Source: Desulfuromonadaceae bacterium (GTDB lineage: Bacteria > Desulfobacterota > Desulfuromonadia > Desulfuromonadales > Desulfuromonadaceae). Taken from it: a DNA stretch of 36,187 nt. How positions within the stretch are numbered: the first letter of the stretch is position 1; each line of letters opens with the position of its first letter. The notes beneath the pieces were generated by a model. It ran no database searches. It was not told where the DNA came from and saw only the letters and a list, made by a program, of their open reading frames with translations. Both the position numbers and the translations under genes were made by a program. The stretch is from contig JAFGXV010000028.1 in NCBI GenBank assembly GCA_016936455.1, forward strand, positions 1-36,187, written 5' to 3'. Shown here one piece after another: positions 19,378 to 28,235 of this stretch.

Positions 19378-20241
19378 TCAGTACATCTTGCGGCGGGAAA
19401 AAGTGGAACCGAGCACGCTGAAGGTGTTTTCGACAATAAACAGAGCATATTCGTCAACGGTAAAGACGATCTCTTCCAGCCGTTTGAGCTGGATATTATT
19501 GATCACCACCATCAGCATTTTGTATTCCTGCTTGCGGTAGGCCCCCATGGCCGGAACCATGGTCGCACCGATTTTCAGATTCTGCATCACCTGCTCGGCA
19601 ATCTCATCCGGTTGCGCTGAAACAATAAAAGCCAGTTTGCGCTGATTGAACAGGGAGAGGCAATAATCGACGGTCATGGAACAGACGAACACGGCAATCA
19701 TCGAAGCGATCACCAGGTCATTGTCGAAACAGGCAAAACTGGCTGAAAACAGCAGCAGGTTGAAAAAGAAATAGACCTTGCCCACCCCGATGTTCAACTT
19801 CTGGTTCAGGATCACGGCTACCACATCCAGCCCGCCATTCGAGCCCAGAGAGCGCAGCACCATGCCGGCACCGGCCCCCAGCAGAGCACCGAAGACCAGA
19901 GCTGAATAGAGCTGGTTGCTGATGGTAAATTCAACATCAATGAGCTGATAAAACCCCGTCAGGCTCGTCATGGCCAGGGCGCTGTAGCCGAGAAAGCGCC
20001 GTGAAATAAAGAGGTAGCCAAGGATGAACATCGGAATGTTCAGCAACAGATAGAGCAGACCGGGGTTAAGCCATTCCGTCAGATAGTACACCAGCGAGGC
20101 CACCCCGAACAGTCCACCCGGCACAAACTGTTGCGGCAGCGCCACCGCTTTCAGGGCAACGGCCTGAATCAGCGTTCCGACCACAATCAGGCCACTGTTC
20201 CATAAAAATGAGTACGCCAACCTCTGATGTTTCGCTGTCAC
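19378..20241 (-). CDS. YitT-family membrane protein (DUF161/DUF2179)
   Basis: The 287-residue protein has about five to six transmembrane segments (residues ~12-175) and a C-terminal soluble DUF2179 domain (about 200-275, YKMLMVVINNIQLKRLEEIVFTVDEYALFIVENTF). Function in the family is not firmly known. I chose the GTG at 20241 because TGGAGG lies 6 nt upstream and the length then matches the family; the frame stays open to an ATG at 20322, which would add 27 residues without membrane character. An inverted repeat GGCCTG/CAGGCC lies just upstream of the chosen start (20272-20292). Confidence 0.88.
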   Translation of the reverse strand: MTAKHQRLAYSFLWNSGLIVVGTLIQAVALKAVALPQQFVPGGLFGVASLVYYLTEWLNPGLLYLLLNIPMFILGYLFISRRFLGYSALAMTSLTGFYQLIDVEFTISNQLYSALVFGALLGAGAGMVLRSLGSNGGLDVVAVILNQKLNIGVGKVYFFFNLLLFSASFACFDNDLVIASMIAVFVCSMTVDYCLSLFNQRKLAFIVSAQPDEIAEQVMQNLKIGATMVPAMGAYRKQEYKMLMVVINNIQLKRLEEIVFTVDEYALFIVENTFSVLGSTFSRRKMY

Positions 20242-20395
20242 AACCAACCTCCAGTTAAGCGAATCCACGACGGCCTGCCGTGAATTCAGGCCTTCGCCGC
20301 CATAGAAATCAACCACCGACAAAGCAATCGGCCAGCGGCTCTCACTCCGCCAACATTTTTCCGCGACCTTATCACAACCTGTGGCTGACGTCGAT

Positions 20396-20442
20396 TTGAC
20401 AGACCCGGATCGGTTCTGCTATATTAATTCTTGTACGAATTA
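20396..20442 (+). promoter_or_regulatory. ablA promoter with overlapping operator
   Basis: TTGACA (20396-20401) and TATATT (20420-20425) are separated by 18 nt, with a TGC extended -10. Directly downstream is the perfect inverted repeat TAATTC-TTGTAC-GAATTA (20425-20442), which would cover the transcription start near 20432. A second TACGAA half-site lies at 20449-20454. The same TTC-N3-TACGAA element occurs at the identical offset from the -10 box in the porin promoter at 23484-23528. Position over the start site suggests repression. Confidence 0.7.
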
Positions 20443-20645
20443 TTTTTATACGAAAGTTATGCTTCTACATCGGCAATTCTGAGCACCGGACATCAGAAGC
20501 CACTCCGAATGAACGTCTCATTCCCGCAGCCACAGGCCCGATCTGACTTCCCAGGAACAGAACAGACAGCAACGCGCAGGACGCGCCCCTGAGCAACACT
20601 GTTGCGTCCCGTCACTTCCTGCAACCAAAGGAGCTTCACTCCCCC
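20443..20645 (+). other. Long 5' leader of ablA
   Basis: About 200 nt separate the predicted transcription start from the ablA ATG. The leader can form GGACGC/GCGTCC (20579-20584 with 20604-20609) or the inner hairpin GCAAC-ACT-GTTGC (20593-20605). It contains a possible 27-codon reading frame from ATG 20509 ending in CGC-CCC-TGA, without a good ribosome site. The AAGGAG before ablA (20628-20633) is 12 nt from the ATG, longer than usual. No known riboswitch was recognised. Confidence 0.35.
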
Positions 20646-21962
20646 ATGAGTATTTATTCCACGGCCCAGCAACAGCTCGCCAGCCGCATTGAAAACCAGA
20701 CGATTGCCGTTTCGCAATGGAAAAACTGGCGCTGGCAACTGAAAAACGCCATCACACGGGTGGGAGCAGTCGAAGACTTGCTCGGCATCCAGCTGGATGC
20801 CGCTGAAAAACAGGCCCTGCAGCAAACCCTGCAGAAATTCCCCCTCTCCATCACACCCTATTATCTGTCGCTGATCGATCACAAGGAATTCAGGAACGAC
20901 CCCGTGTTCCGGCAGGCCTTTCCCGACCCGCGCGAGCTGGAGATCAACGACTGCGACATGACGGACCCGCTGGCCGAAGATCAGGACAGCCCGGTTTCCG
21001 GCATTACCCATCGCTACCCGGACCGGGTGCTGTTTCACATCAGCAACATCTGCTCCATGTACTGCCGCCACTGCACGCGTAAGCGCAAAGTCGGCGATAA
21101 GGACACCATTCCGTCACGCCAGCAGATTCAGTCCGGCCTGGACTATATCCGCCAGACGCCGGTGATTCGAGACGTCCTGCTCTCAGGTGGCGATCCGCTG
21201 ATGCTGAGTGATGACTATCTTGACTGGATTCTAACCGAGCTGCGTCGCATCGACCATGTGCAGGTTATCCGCCTGGGCACCCGCATGCCGGTGGTTTTGC
21301 CTTACCGCATTACCGACGATCTGGTCGCCATGCTGAAAAAACACCACCCGCTGTGGATCAACACCCACTTCAACCATCCGCGGGAAATAACCGCTTCAGC
21401 CCGCGAGGCCCTCAGTAAGCTGGCCGATGCCGGCATCCCGCTCGGCAACCAATCCGTACTGCTGGCGGGGGTCAATGACTGCCCGCGCATCATCAAAGCG
21501 CTGGTGCACAAACTGGTCGCCAACCGGGTACGGCCCTATTATCTTTATCAGTGCGACCTGTCGGAAGGGCTGGCCCACTTCCGTACCCCTGTCGGAAAAG
21601 GGATTGAAATCATGGAAAGCCTGATCGGTCATACCAGCGGCTTTGCCGTTCCGACCTACGTCATCGATGCCCCCGGCGGCGGCGGGAAAATTCCCCTCAC
21701 CCCCAACTACCTGGTTTCGCTGTCGACGAACAAGGTGGTATTGCGCAATTACGAAGGGGTCATCACCACCTACCGCGAACCCGATCACTACGAGGCCAAG
21801 TTCTGCGATCGCAACTGCGCCACCTGCGAGCTGCAACTGCAGCTTGACGATGTAGACGAAACCGTCGCCACCGGCATTGAACGCCTGCTGAGCGACTGCG
21901 ACCGGACCATCAGCCTGACCCCGGCCAACACGCAACGTATGGAGCGCCGCGATGACGCCTGA
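20646..21962 (+). CDS. ablA: Lysine 2,3-aminomutase
   Basis: A radical SAM/PLP enzyme that converts L-alpha-lysine to L-beta-lysine. The 438-residue product has the cluster motif CSMYCRHC (C136, C140, C143) and the PLP-lysine motif [11 protein letters not shown] with K348. The zinc-type C-terminal cysteines ([12 protein letters not shown]) are present. In salt-adapted bacteria and methanogens this enzyme, together with AblB, makes the compatible solute N-epsilon-acetyl-beta-lysine; the 11-nt overlap with ablB here supports that use over lysine fermentation. Expression is likely salt-controlled through the promoter/operator upstream. Confidence 0.95.
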   Translation: MSIYSTAQQQLASRIENQTIAVSQWKNWRWQLKNAITRVGAVEDLLGIQLDAAEKQALQQTLQKFPLSITPYYLSLIDHKEFRNDPVFRQAFPDPRELEINDCDMTDPLAEDQDSPVSGITHRYPDRVLFHISNICSMYCRHCTRKRKVGDKDTIPSRQQIQSGLDYIRQTPVIRDVLLSGGDPLMLSDDYLDWILTELRRIDHVQVIRLGTRMPVVLPYRITDDLVAMLKKHHPLWINTHFNHPREITASAREALSKLADAGIPLGNQSVLLAGVNDCPRIIKALVHKLVANRVRPYYLYQCDLSEGLAHFRTPVGKGIEIMESLIGHTSGFAVPTYVIDAPGGGGKIPLTPNYLVSLSTNKVVLRNYEGVITTYREPDHYEAKFCDRNCATCELQLQLDDVDETVATGIERLLSDCDRTISLTPANTQRMERRDDA

Positions 21963-22821
21963 CATGCTCGAACATTTCGGACACTCCCTGATCCAGCACG
22001 GCACCAGCAGCGACCGGATTTATCTGATGAAACTGGCCCGGGAGGACTTCCCGGCTATCATCAGCCAGCTCGACAGTCTGGCCTCGCACCATGGCTATGG
22101 CAAGATCTTTATCAAGGTTCCCGCCTGGGCGCGCCCGTCCTTTGAACAGCAGGGCTATGTGGTCGAGGCGCAGGTCCCCGGTTTTTACAACGGATGCGAC
22201 GACGCCTTTTTCATGGCCCGCTATGGCGACCCGCACCGCCGCGTCGATCCGGATGCATCGCGCGTCGCCGAGGTGCTGCAGGTGGCCCAACAGAAAAAAA
22301 ACACCAGCAGCCATATCTGTTGCGATCCGACCCTGACCTGCCGTCCGGCCGGGCCGAAAGACTGCCCGCGCATGGCCCGACTCTATCGGGAGGTTTTTGC
22401 CAGCTATCCCTTTCCCATCCACGATTCCGGCTATCTGGCCTCCACCATGGCGCAACAGGTACGTTATGCCGGCATCTGGCAGGATGACGAGCTGGTCGCC
22501 CTGGCCTCGGCCGAAATGGATTGCCGCGATCAAAATGCCGAAATGACCGATTTTGCCACCCTGCCCTCCATGCGCGGACGTGGACTGGCGCACCAGCTGC
22601 TGCACAGACTCGAACAGCAGGCCGCAGGCGAAGGCATCACAACCTTTTATACCATTGCCCGGGCAACTTCCTTCGGCATGAATATCACCTTCGCCCAGTG
22701 TGGCTATATCTTCGCTGGCACCCTGATCCGCAACACCCAGATTTCCGGCGGCCTCGAAAGCATGAACGTCTGGTACAAGCACGCCAAACCGACAGATTCA
22801 TTGACCCAATTGGCAGAATAA
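21952..22821 (+). CDS. ablB: Beta-lysine N6-acetyltransferase
   Basis: The 289-residue enzyme acetylates beta-lysine with acetyl-CoA to give N-epsilon-acetyl-beta-lysine. It has an N-terminal AblB-specific region ([22 protein letters not shown]... and [16 protein letters not shown]) and a C-terminal GNAT fold (about 125-275), with the acetyl-CoA loop [15 protein letters not shown] near 205-220. It starts inside the 3' end of ablA, so the two are translationally coupled. No other GNAT specificity fits the N-terminal region as well. Confidence 0.93.
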   Translation: MTPDMLEHFGHSLIQHGTSSDRIYLMKLAREDFPAIISQLDSLASHHGYGKIFIKVPAWARPSFEQQGYVVEAQVPGFYNGCDDAFFMARYGDPHRRVDPDASRVAEVLQVAQQKKNTSSHICCDPTLTCRPAGPKDCPRMARLYREVFASYPFPIHDSGYLASTMAQQVRYAGIWQDDELVALASAEMDCRDQNAEMTDFATLPSMRGRGLAHQLLHRLEQQAAGEGITTFYTIARATSFGMNITFAQCGYIFAGTLIRNTQISGGLESMNVWYKHAKPTDSLTQLAE

Positions 22822-22919
22822 GATAATTTCAGCCATGGTTTTCTGATTTCTTGCTATTTTCAGTCCGCCGCGGCAGCGGACCGTCCCCCCTTCCTCCTTC
22901 GCCACCAAGGAACAGGCCG

Positions 22920-23450
22920 ATGAGCACGGCAACAGCACTGGATGAAAAAACCGGCAACACCGTAGTTCCTCTGGACAGTTACGACCTGCGCATTCTCCAG
23001 GCTCTGCGCCGGATTATCCGTGCTGTCGACATCCACTCCTACAAGCTGGCCAGCCAGCACAAAATCACCGGGCCCCAACTGGCCTGCCTGCTGGCCATCC
23101 AGGAAAAAGGTCCCCTCACCGGCGGCAATCTGGCCAGGGCCGTCTATCTCAGCCCCAGCACCATTGTCGGCATCGTCGACCGGCTGGAAGAAAAGGGGCT
23201 GGTTCTGCGACAGCGCAGCCGTACCGACCGGCGACAGGTCCAGCTTTCGATCACCGACGAGGGCCGCCAACTCATCGCCGAAGCACCGTCCCTGCTTCAG
23301 GACACCCTGGCCCAGGCCCTGACGGCCCTGCCGGAAAGCGAACAGGTTTCCATCACCCTGGCGCTGGAAAAACTGGTTGACCTGATGGAAGCCCGCCATA
23401 TCGAAGCATCCCCGCTGCTGGAAACCGGTTCCCTGACCAGCGAGCCATAA
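22920..23450 (+). CDS. MarR-family transcriptional regulator
   Basis: The 176-residue protein has the MarR winged-helix fold: ITGPQLACLLAIQEKGPLTGGNLARAVYLSPSTIVGIVDRLEEKGLV (about 49-95) forms the helix-turn-helix and RQRSRTDRRQVQLSITDEG (98-116) the wing. AAGGA lies upstream of ATG 22920 (9-nt spacing); the frame is open further upstream but without coding character. It sits between ablAB and the porin-betaine transporter operon. MarR-type EctR proteins are known repressors of ectoine genes in halophilic methylotrophs, so an osmolyte regulator role here is a reasonable inference. The gene's own 98-bp upstream gap lacks the TACGAA element. Confidence 0.92.
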   Translation: MSTATALDEKTGNTVVPLDSYDLRILQALRRIIRAVDIHSYKLASQHKITGPQLACLLAIQEKGPLTGGNLARAVYLSPSTIVGIVDRLEEKGLVLRQRSRTDRRQVQLSITDEGRQLIAEAPSLLQDTLAQALTALPESEQVSITLALEKLVDLMEARHIEASPLLETGSLTSEP

Positions 23451-23483
23451 TCCTCCCACAGTCCCCACTTCCCGAGGCTGTCC

Positions 23484-23528
23484 TTGACAGCGATGATACC
23501 TTTCTATTAGAATCGTTCGACTACGAAC
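23484..23528 (+). promoter_or_regulatory. Porin/betaine-transporter promoter with operator
   Basis: TTGACA (23484-23489) and TAGAAT (23508-23513) are spaced 18 nt. The inverted repeat GTTCG-ACTA-CGAAC (23515-23528) follows, extended to near-9-bp arms AATCGTTCG/CGAACAATT with one mismatch. TTC begins 3 nt after the -10 box, as in the ablA promoter, and both sites read TTC-N3-TACGAA-N2-ATTT. The leader to the porin ATG (23623) is about 100 nt. Confidence 0.65.
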
Positions 23529-23622
23529 AATTTGATAAACAATAATGCGCCCAGAAAGAGTTGACGCCAAAATGCGCCGCGCAGGGATTTTGTTCATCGC
23601 GCGCGCCCACAGGAGAATATCC

Positions 23623-24915
23623 ATGAAAAGAGTCTATTCCAGCCTGCTACTGGTTCTGCTGCTCGTCAGCCCGGCACTGGCCGTTGATCAGGCCGTGCTG
23701 GACGAAATTGCGTTTCTCAAAATACGACTGGCCCAACTCGAAGCCCGCGTCGCCGCAGACAGCGGCAGCCCGGTCACGAGCGACCCCGCAGCCACCCGGC
23801 AAACCCCGCAGACCCTCCGTGAAATCGTCGAGGACGTGGTTCAGGAGGACAAACCAGCCATCCGCATCGGTGGAGCCCTGCGCGTCAACTACGGACTCAA
23901 GGACTGGGACGACGCGCAGAAAGAAAAAGGCGGCGACTTTGCTTTTGACACCTTCCGTTTCAATGTCGACGGCAGCATCGCCGATATGATTTTATCCGCC
24001 GAGTACCGCTTCTACCCCGAGTACAACTTCAACACACTTCACCACGGCTACATCGGTTACAACTTCAGCGACGACCTGCAGGGGCAGATCGGCATCCACC
24101 AGGTTCCCTTCGGCCTGCAACCCTATGCGTCGCACAACTTCTGGTTCAGCGGCGCCTATTATATCGGGTTGGAAGACGATTATGACATGGGCATCAAGCT
24201 GCTCTATACCCCGGGGCCGGTGTCCGTCACCGCCGCCTTCTACAAGAATGGTGAACTGGGTTCAGCCGGTGATGCTGACCGCTACTCGGTGGATGTCAAC
24301 CGCGATGCCAGCGGCGGCTATGCCGGAGCGCAGGCCGCGGGCAACGAGGAGACCAACCAGGGCAACCTGCGTCTGGCCTACCTGATTGAGCACGGCGACA
24401 AGGCCAGTACCGAACTCGGCTGTTCTCTGGAATACGGCGGACTGTATAACAACCTCACCGGCGACATGGGCGACCACTGGGCGGGCGCCATCCATCTCAA
24501 CGGCCATTACGGCCCGTTCAACCTGCAACTGGAATATGCCCGTTACGAATACGACCCGGAAAATCCCCTCGGCTTCGACGACGATATCATCACCCTCGGC
24601 GGCTACAGCTACAGCTGGGGCGCTCCGGCCGAAGCGGATTTCGGCATTTTCAACCTGTCCTACTCGCTGCCCGTCAGCTGGGGACCGATCAGCAACCTGA
24701 CCTTCTATTCCGACAACACCGTCATCGAGCCGGATGACAGCCGCTTCGGCACCATCTGGCAGAACGTGATCGGCACCATGATCTCGGCCGGTCCGGTTTA
24801 CACCTACATTGACATCATCTCGGGCGAAAACATGATTTTTTCCGGTGGCGACATGACGGCTCCGGACAACGAGCGCACCACACGGCTGAATGTCAACTTC
24901 GGCTACTATTTCTAA
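23623..24915 (+). CDS. Outer-membrane porin in the osmolyte operon
   Basis: The 430-residue protein has a signal peptide (1-20, cleavage after ALA). A short coiled coil with heptad spacing follows (about 21-48, [19 protein letters not shown]). Next is a long stretch of alternating aromatic/glycine beta-strands with acidic loops, ending in the outer-membrane C-terminal motif FGYYF. The N-terminal coiled coil is seen in trimeric porins of several families. The many D/E residues in the strands could favour cationic solutes, though this is inference. AGGAG lies 7 nt before ATG 23623. It precedes the betaine transporter by 56 nt and probably shares its transcript, which suggests it admits compatible solutes through the outer membrane. 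Confidence 0.85.
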   Translation: MKRVYSSLLLVLLLVSPALAVDQAVLDEIAFLKIRLAQLEARVAADSGSPVTSDPAATRQTPQTLREIVEDVVQEDKPAIRIGGALRVNYGLKDWDDAQKEKGGDFAFDTFRFNVDGSIADMILSAEYRFYPEYNFNTLHHGYIGYNFSDDLQGQIGIHQVPFGLQPYASHNFWFSGAYYIGLEDDYDMGIKLLYTPGPVSVTAAFYKNGELGSAGDADRYSVDVNRDASGGYAGAQAAGNEETNQGNLRLAYLIEHGDKASTELGCSLEYGGLYNNLTGDMGDHWAGAIHLNGHYGPFNLQLEYARYEYDPENPLGFDDDIITLGGYSYSWGAPAEADFGIFNLSYSLPVSWGPISNLTFYSDNTVIEPDDSRFGTIWQNVIGTMISAGPVYTYIDIISGENMIFSGGDMTAPDNERTTRLNVNFGYYF

Positions 24916-24923
24916 TCGGGACA

Positions 24924-24960
24924 GCACGGGAGTTCGTCCGCAAGCGACGGGCTCCCGTGC
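24924..24960 (+). other. Intercistronic hairpin between porin and opuA
   Basis: GCACGGGAG (24924-24932) pairs perfectly with CTCCCGTGC (24952-24960), with an inner CGTC/GACG stem separated by a TT/GG internal loop. No T-run follows, so it is not a classical terminator. It may protect the porin mRNA 3' end and lower expression of the transporter genes, and it lies just before the ATPase ATG at 24972. Confidence 0.6.
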
Positions 24961-24971
24961 CCAATCAATCT

Positions 24972-26222
24972 ATGGAATCAAAAGCAAAAATCACTGTTGA
25001 AGGCGTCTATAAAATTTTTGGCTCCCAGCCGCACAAGGCGCTCGCCATGTTGTCCAGCGGTCAGGACAAGTCCAGGGTTTTTGAAAAAACCGGCATGACC
25101 GTCGGCGTGTGCGACGCCAGCTTCACCATCAACGAAGGCGAAATCTTCGTCATCATGGGCCTGTCCGGCTCCGGCAAGTCGACCATGGTGCGGCTGCTCA
25201 ACCGCCTGATCGAACCCAGCGCCGGCACGATTGCCATCGACGGACAGGAGATTACCGGCCTCAGCGACAAGGGGCTCATTGAACTGCGCCGCAAAAAAAT
25301 CAGCATGGTGTTCCAATCCTTTGCCCTGATGCCCCATCTGACCATCCTGCAGAACGCCTGTTTCGGTCTGGAACTGGCCGGCTGCGACAGGGAGCAGGGG
25401 AAAAAACAGGCGCTGGACGCCCTGCAACGGGTCGGACTCGAAACCTGGGCCGACAGCTACCCCAAAGAGTTGTCCGGAGGCATGCAGCAGCGGGTGGGGC
25501 TGGCCCGGGCGCTGGCGGTGAACCCTGAAATCCTGCTCATGGACGAGGCCTTTTCCGCCCTGGATCCGCTGATTCGCGCCGAAATGCAGGATGAACTGAT
25601 CAAGCTGCAGGCGCAGGACCAGCGCACCATCGTCTTCATCTCCCACGACCTCGATGAAGCCATCCGCATCGGCGACCGCATCGCCATCATGCATGACGGG
25701 CGCGTGGTCCAGGTCGGGACGCCGGAAGAAATTCTGCAGAATCCGGCCAACGACTATGTGCAGAACTTCTTCCGTGGCGTGGATCCCACCCAGATCATCA
25801 GCGCCGGCGACATGGCCCGCAAAACCCAGGTCACCCTGATCCGCCATCCGGGTGACGGGCCGCGCGCCGGCCTGCAGCGGCTGATCAACCATGACCGCAA
25901 TTACGGCTATGTGCTGGACAAAAACGGCCACTATTTGGGGGTAGTGTCGGATGAGACGCTGCAGAACACTCTCAATCAGAAAATCGACGATCTGACCCAG
26001 GCCTTTTTGCCCGATGCCGACGCTGTGCGGGCCACCGACTCGATGCAGGACATTCTGCCCGCCATCACCGCCCATCCCTGGCCGGTGCCGGTCATCGACG
26101 ATAACGATAAATACCGGGGGGTGATTTCCCGCAACCTGTTTTTGCGCACCCTGCAGCGCACCCACGAGGAGTCCTCAACGGAGGTGCTGGCCTCGGTTTC
26201 CCAGAACGAAAAGGAGGGCTAA
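24972..26222 (+). CDS. proV: Glycine betaine ABC transporter ATPase (ProV/OpuAA)
   Basis: A 416-residue ATPase of the osmoregulated betaine/proline transporter. The Walker A is GLSGSGKST (63-71), the signature LSGGMQQR (167-174) and Walker [13 protein letters not shown] (188-199). Two CBS domains (about 275-400) follow; in OpuA-type transporters they sense ionic strength. The stretch [21 protein letters not shown] near the N-terminus is typical of ProV. I prefer ATG 24972; an in-frame GTG at 24957 lies inside the hairpin stem. Neither has a strong ribosome site, so translation may depend on the upstream hairpin or on coupling. Confidence 0.93.
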   Translation: MESKAKITVEGVYKIFGSQPHKALAMLSSGQDKSRVFEKTGMTVGVCDASFTINEGEIFVIMGLSGSGKSTMVRLLNRLIEPSAGTIAIDGQEITGLSDKGLIELRRKKISMVFQSFALMPHLTILQNACFGLELAGCDREQGKKQALDALQRVGLETWADSYPKELSGGMQQRVGLARALAVNPEILLMDEAFSALDPLIRAEMQDELIKLQAQDQRTIVFISHDLDEAIRIGDRIAIMHDGRVVQVGTPEEILQNPANDYVQNFFRGVDPTQIISAGDMARKTQVTLIRHPGDGPRAGLQRLINHDRNYGYVLDKNGHYLGVVSDETLQNTLNQKIDDLTQAFLPDADAVRATDSMQDILPAITAHPWPVPVIDDNDKYRGVISRNLFLRTLQRTHEESSTEVLASVSQNEKEG

Positions 26223-26225
26223 GCC

Positions 26226-27071
26226 ATGGCGCTTCTCAACTTTGATGAGCAGCTCATCCCCCTCGACAGCTGGATTCAGGATGCCATCGACTGGCTGGTC
26301 TACCACTTCCGCGACCTGTTCCAGAGTGCGAAGCTGCCCATCGAAAAGATGCTCAACGGCTTTGTCTGGCTGTTCAATGCCGCACCACCCTCCCTGATCA
26401 TCGGCCTGCTGACACTCGCAGCCTGGCGCTTCGCCGGCAAGCGGGTGGCTGTTTTCACCCTGCTGAGCCTGCTTGTGACCGGCTACCTCGGCATGTGGGA
26501 GGACACTATGGTCACCCTGTCAATGGTGATCTGTTCGGTCTTTTTCTGTGCCCTGCTGGGCATCCCCCTCGGCATTCTCTCCGGCCGCAGCGATCGGTTC
26601 CAGATGGTGCTGCGCCCTTTTCTTGATGCCATGCAGACCACGCCGGCTTTTGTCTATCTGGTGCCGGTGGTCATGCTGTTCAGCATCGGCTCGGTTTCCG
26701 GCATCATCGCCACCATCGTCTTTGCCCTGCCGCCCATCGTACGGCTGACCAGCCTCGGCATCCGTCAGGTGCATCCGGAACTGATTGAGGCAGCTTTGGC
26801 CTTCGGCGGCACGCCCTGGCAGGTGCTTTACCGGGTCCAGCTGCCGCTGGCCCTCCCCTCCATCATGGCGGGCCTCAACCAGACCATCATGATGTCGCTG
26901 TCCATGGTGGTCATTGCCGCCCTCATCGGCGCAGGGGGGCTGGGTGGCCCGGTCATGCAGGGACTGAACACACTGGATATCGGGCTGGCTGCCATCGGCG
27001 GCATCTGCATCGTCCTGATGGCGATGATTCTCGATCGCATTACCCAAGGACTCATCCGCGAAAAACGCTAA
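26226..27071 (+). CDS. proW: Glycine betaine ABC transporter permease (ProW/OpuAB)
   Basis: The 281-residue inner-membrane permease has a hydrophilic N-terminus and about six to seven helices. The EAA-type cytoplasmic loop (near 180-200, EAALAFGGTPWQVLYRVQLPLALPSIMAGLNQ) contacts the ATPase. GGAGG lies just before the ATG, and the gap to proV is 3 nt. The order ATPase-permease-binding protein is the usual ProVWX layout. Confidence 0.94.
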   Translation: MALLNFDEQLIPLDSWIQDAIDWLVYHFRDLFQSAKLPIEKMLNGFVWLFNAAPPSLIIGLLTLAAWRFAGKRVAVFTLLSLLVTGYLGMWEDTMVTLSMVICSVFFCALLGIPLGILSGRSDRFQMVLRPFLDAMQTTPAFVYLVPVVMLFSIGSVSGIIATIVFALPPIVRLTSLGIRQVHPELIEAALAFGGTPWQVLYRVQLPLALPSIMAGLNQTIMMSLSMVVIAALIGAGGLGGPVMQGLNTLDIGLAAIGGICIVLMAMILDRITQGLIREKR

Positions 27072-27089
27072 CGCAGATAAGGAGGAACC

Positions 27090-28139
27090 ATGAAAACGCT
27101 GGCACAAATGGGTCTGGCGACCCTGCTCAGTTTAATACTGCTCACCCCAGCTCTGGCTCTGAATGAAAAACCCGGCCAGGGCGTGACGGTCCGGCCGGCG
27201 CGCGCCACCTGGAACACGGGCTACTTTCAGGAGGTGCTGGTGCGCAAGGGGCTCGAAGAGCTCGGTTATCAGGTCAAGCGGGTCAAAGAGTTACAGAATC
27301 CCATCTTCTATCAGTCCGTGGCTCTGGGGGATGTCGACTACTGGACCAATGGCTGGTTCCCCAACCACGACAGTCAGCTGCCGGAAAATTTCTACGACAA
27401 GGCCGACCGTTATGGCTACGTGATGAAGGCCGGCGGGCTGCAAGGCTACCTGGTCTCCAAAAAGGCCGTGGAGCAGTACAACATCCGTTCTCTGGATGAC
27501 TTCAAGCGGCCCGAGGTAAAAGCTGCGTTTGACAAGAATGGTGACGGCAAAGCAGACCTGACCGCCTGTCCGCCGGGTTGGGGCTGTGAGGGCGTGATCA
27601 GTCATCATCTCGATGTCTATGACCTGCGCGACCACATCAAGCCGATCAAAGCCGCCTATGCCGCCAGCATGGCCGAGGTGGTCGCCGAGGCCAAACAGGG
27701 AAAGCCGATTTTTTTCTACACCTGGGCGCCCAACTGGACGATTTTCAAGCTCAAGCCCGGCCGCGACGTCATGTGGATCAACGTCCCGGAAATTAAGCCC
27801 AAAGCGTCACAGGAGGCCGGTCGCGATCGCATGACCCTGTCGGGGCTGGAGGGTGCGGTAAGCGATCCGATCAAACTCGGTTTTGTCGTCAGCGATATCC
27901 AGATTGTCGCCAACAAGAAGTTTGTCGAAAAAAACCCGGCGGCCAAGGCCTTTTTTGAGGCCTTTCACCTCCCGCTTGAAGATGTGAACGAGCAGAATAC
28001 CCGCATGAATGGCGGGGAGAAATCGCCGCGTGACATTGAGCGCCACGCGAACGAATGGATTGCCAAGAATCAGCAGATGTGGCAGTCGTGGCTGCAAACG
28101 GCCCGCAAGGCTGCCGTTGCCGAAGAGACAAAACGCTGA
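27090..28139 (+). CDS. proX: Glycine betaine/proline-betaine binding protein (ProX)
   Basis: The 349-residue periplasmic binding protein has a signal peptide (1-24, ending LTPALAL) and the ProX fold. FDKNGDGKADLTACPPGWGCEG (about 149-170) is close to the same segment of E. coli ProX, including its two cysteines. Aromatic residues suited to a cation-pi box are present (W at YWTNGWFP and TWAPNW). The C-terminal PLEDVNEQNTRMNGGEKSPRDIERHANEWI also matches ProX. AGGAGG lies 7 nt before the ATG. It is the last gene of the operon, followed by a strong hairpin. Confidence 0.95.
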   Translation: MKTLAQMGLATLLSLILLTPALALNEKPGQGVTVRPARATWNTGYFQEVLVRKGLEELGYQVKRVKELQNPIFYQSVALGDVDYWTNGWFPNHDSQLPENFYDKADRYGYVMKAGGLQGYLVSKKAVEQYNIRSLDDFKRPEVKAAFDKNGDGKADLTACPPGWGCEGVISHHLDVYDLRDHIKPIKAAYAASMAEVVAEAKQGKPIFFYTWAPNWTIFKLKPGRDVMWINVPEIKPKASQEAGRDRMTLSGLEGAVSDPIKLGFVVSDIQIVANKKFVEKNPAAKAFFEAFHLPLEDVNEQNTRMNGGEKSPRDIERHANEWIAKNQQMWQSWLQTARKAAVAEETKR

Positions 28140-28164
28140 GGAAGTTCAGAGTAAAATAGCAGCA

Positions 28165-28207
28165 GGGGCTTTGCCGACAAAGACTTTAACCTGGTCGACA
28201 AAGCCCC
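28165..28207. terminator. Bidirectional hairpin between proX and the response regulator gene
   Basis: GGGGCTTTGCCGAC (28165-28178) pairs with GTCGACAAAGCCCC (28194-28207), 14 bp with one mismatch. It lies midway between convergent genes. Six A residues on the plus strand after the stem (28213-28218) read as T on the minus strand but precede the hairpin there. It may end both transcripts, though neither side has a textbook U-tract. Confidence 0.55.
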
Positions 28208-28235
28208 ACTTGAAAAAACACCTGCGGCACCAACC

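Noticed and set aside
20646-21962. Lysine fermentation enzyme instead of osmolyte enzyme
   Set aside because: Lysine 2,3-aminomutase also starts lysine fermentation, but no kamD/kamE or kdd genes are nearby, whereas ablB overlaps it directly.
24978-26165. 395-codon minus-strand frame opposite proV
   Set aside because: Antisense to a complete ABC ATPase with CBS domains; no domain recognised in the shadow frame.
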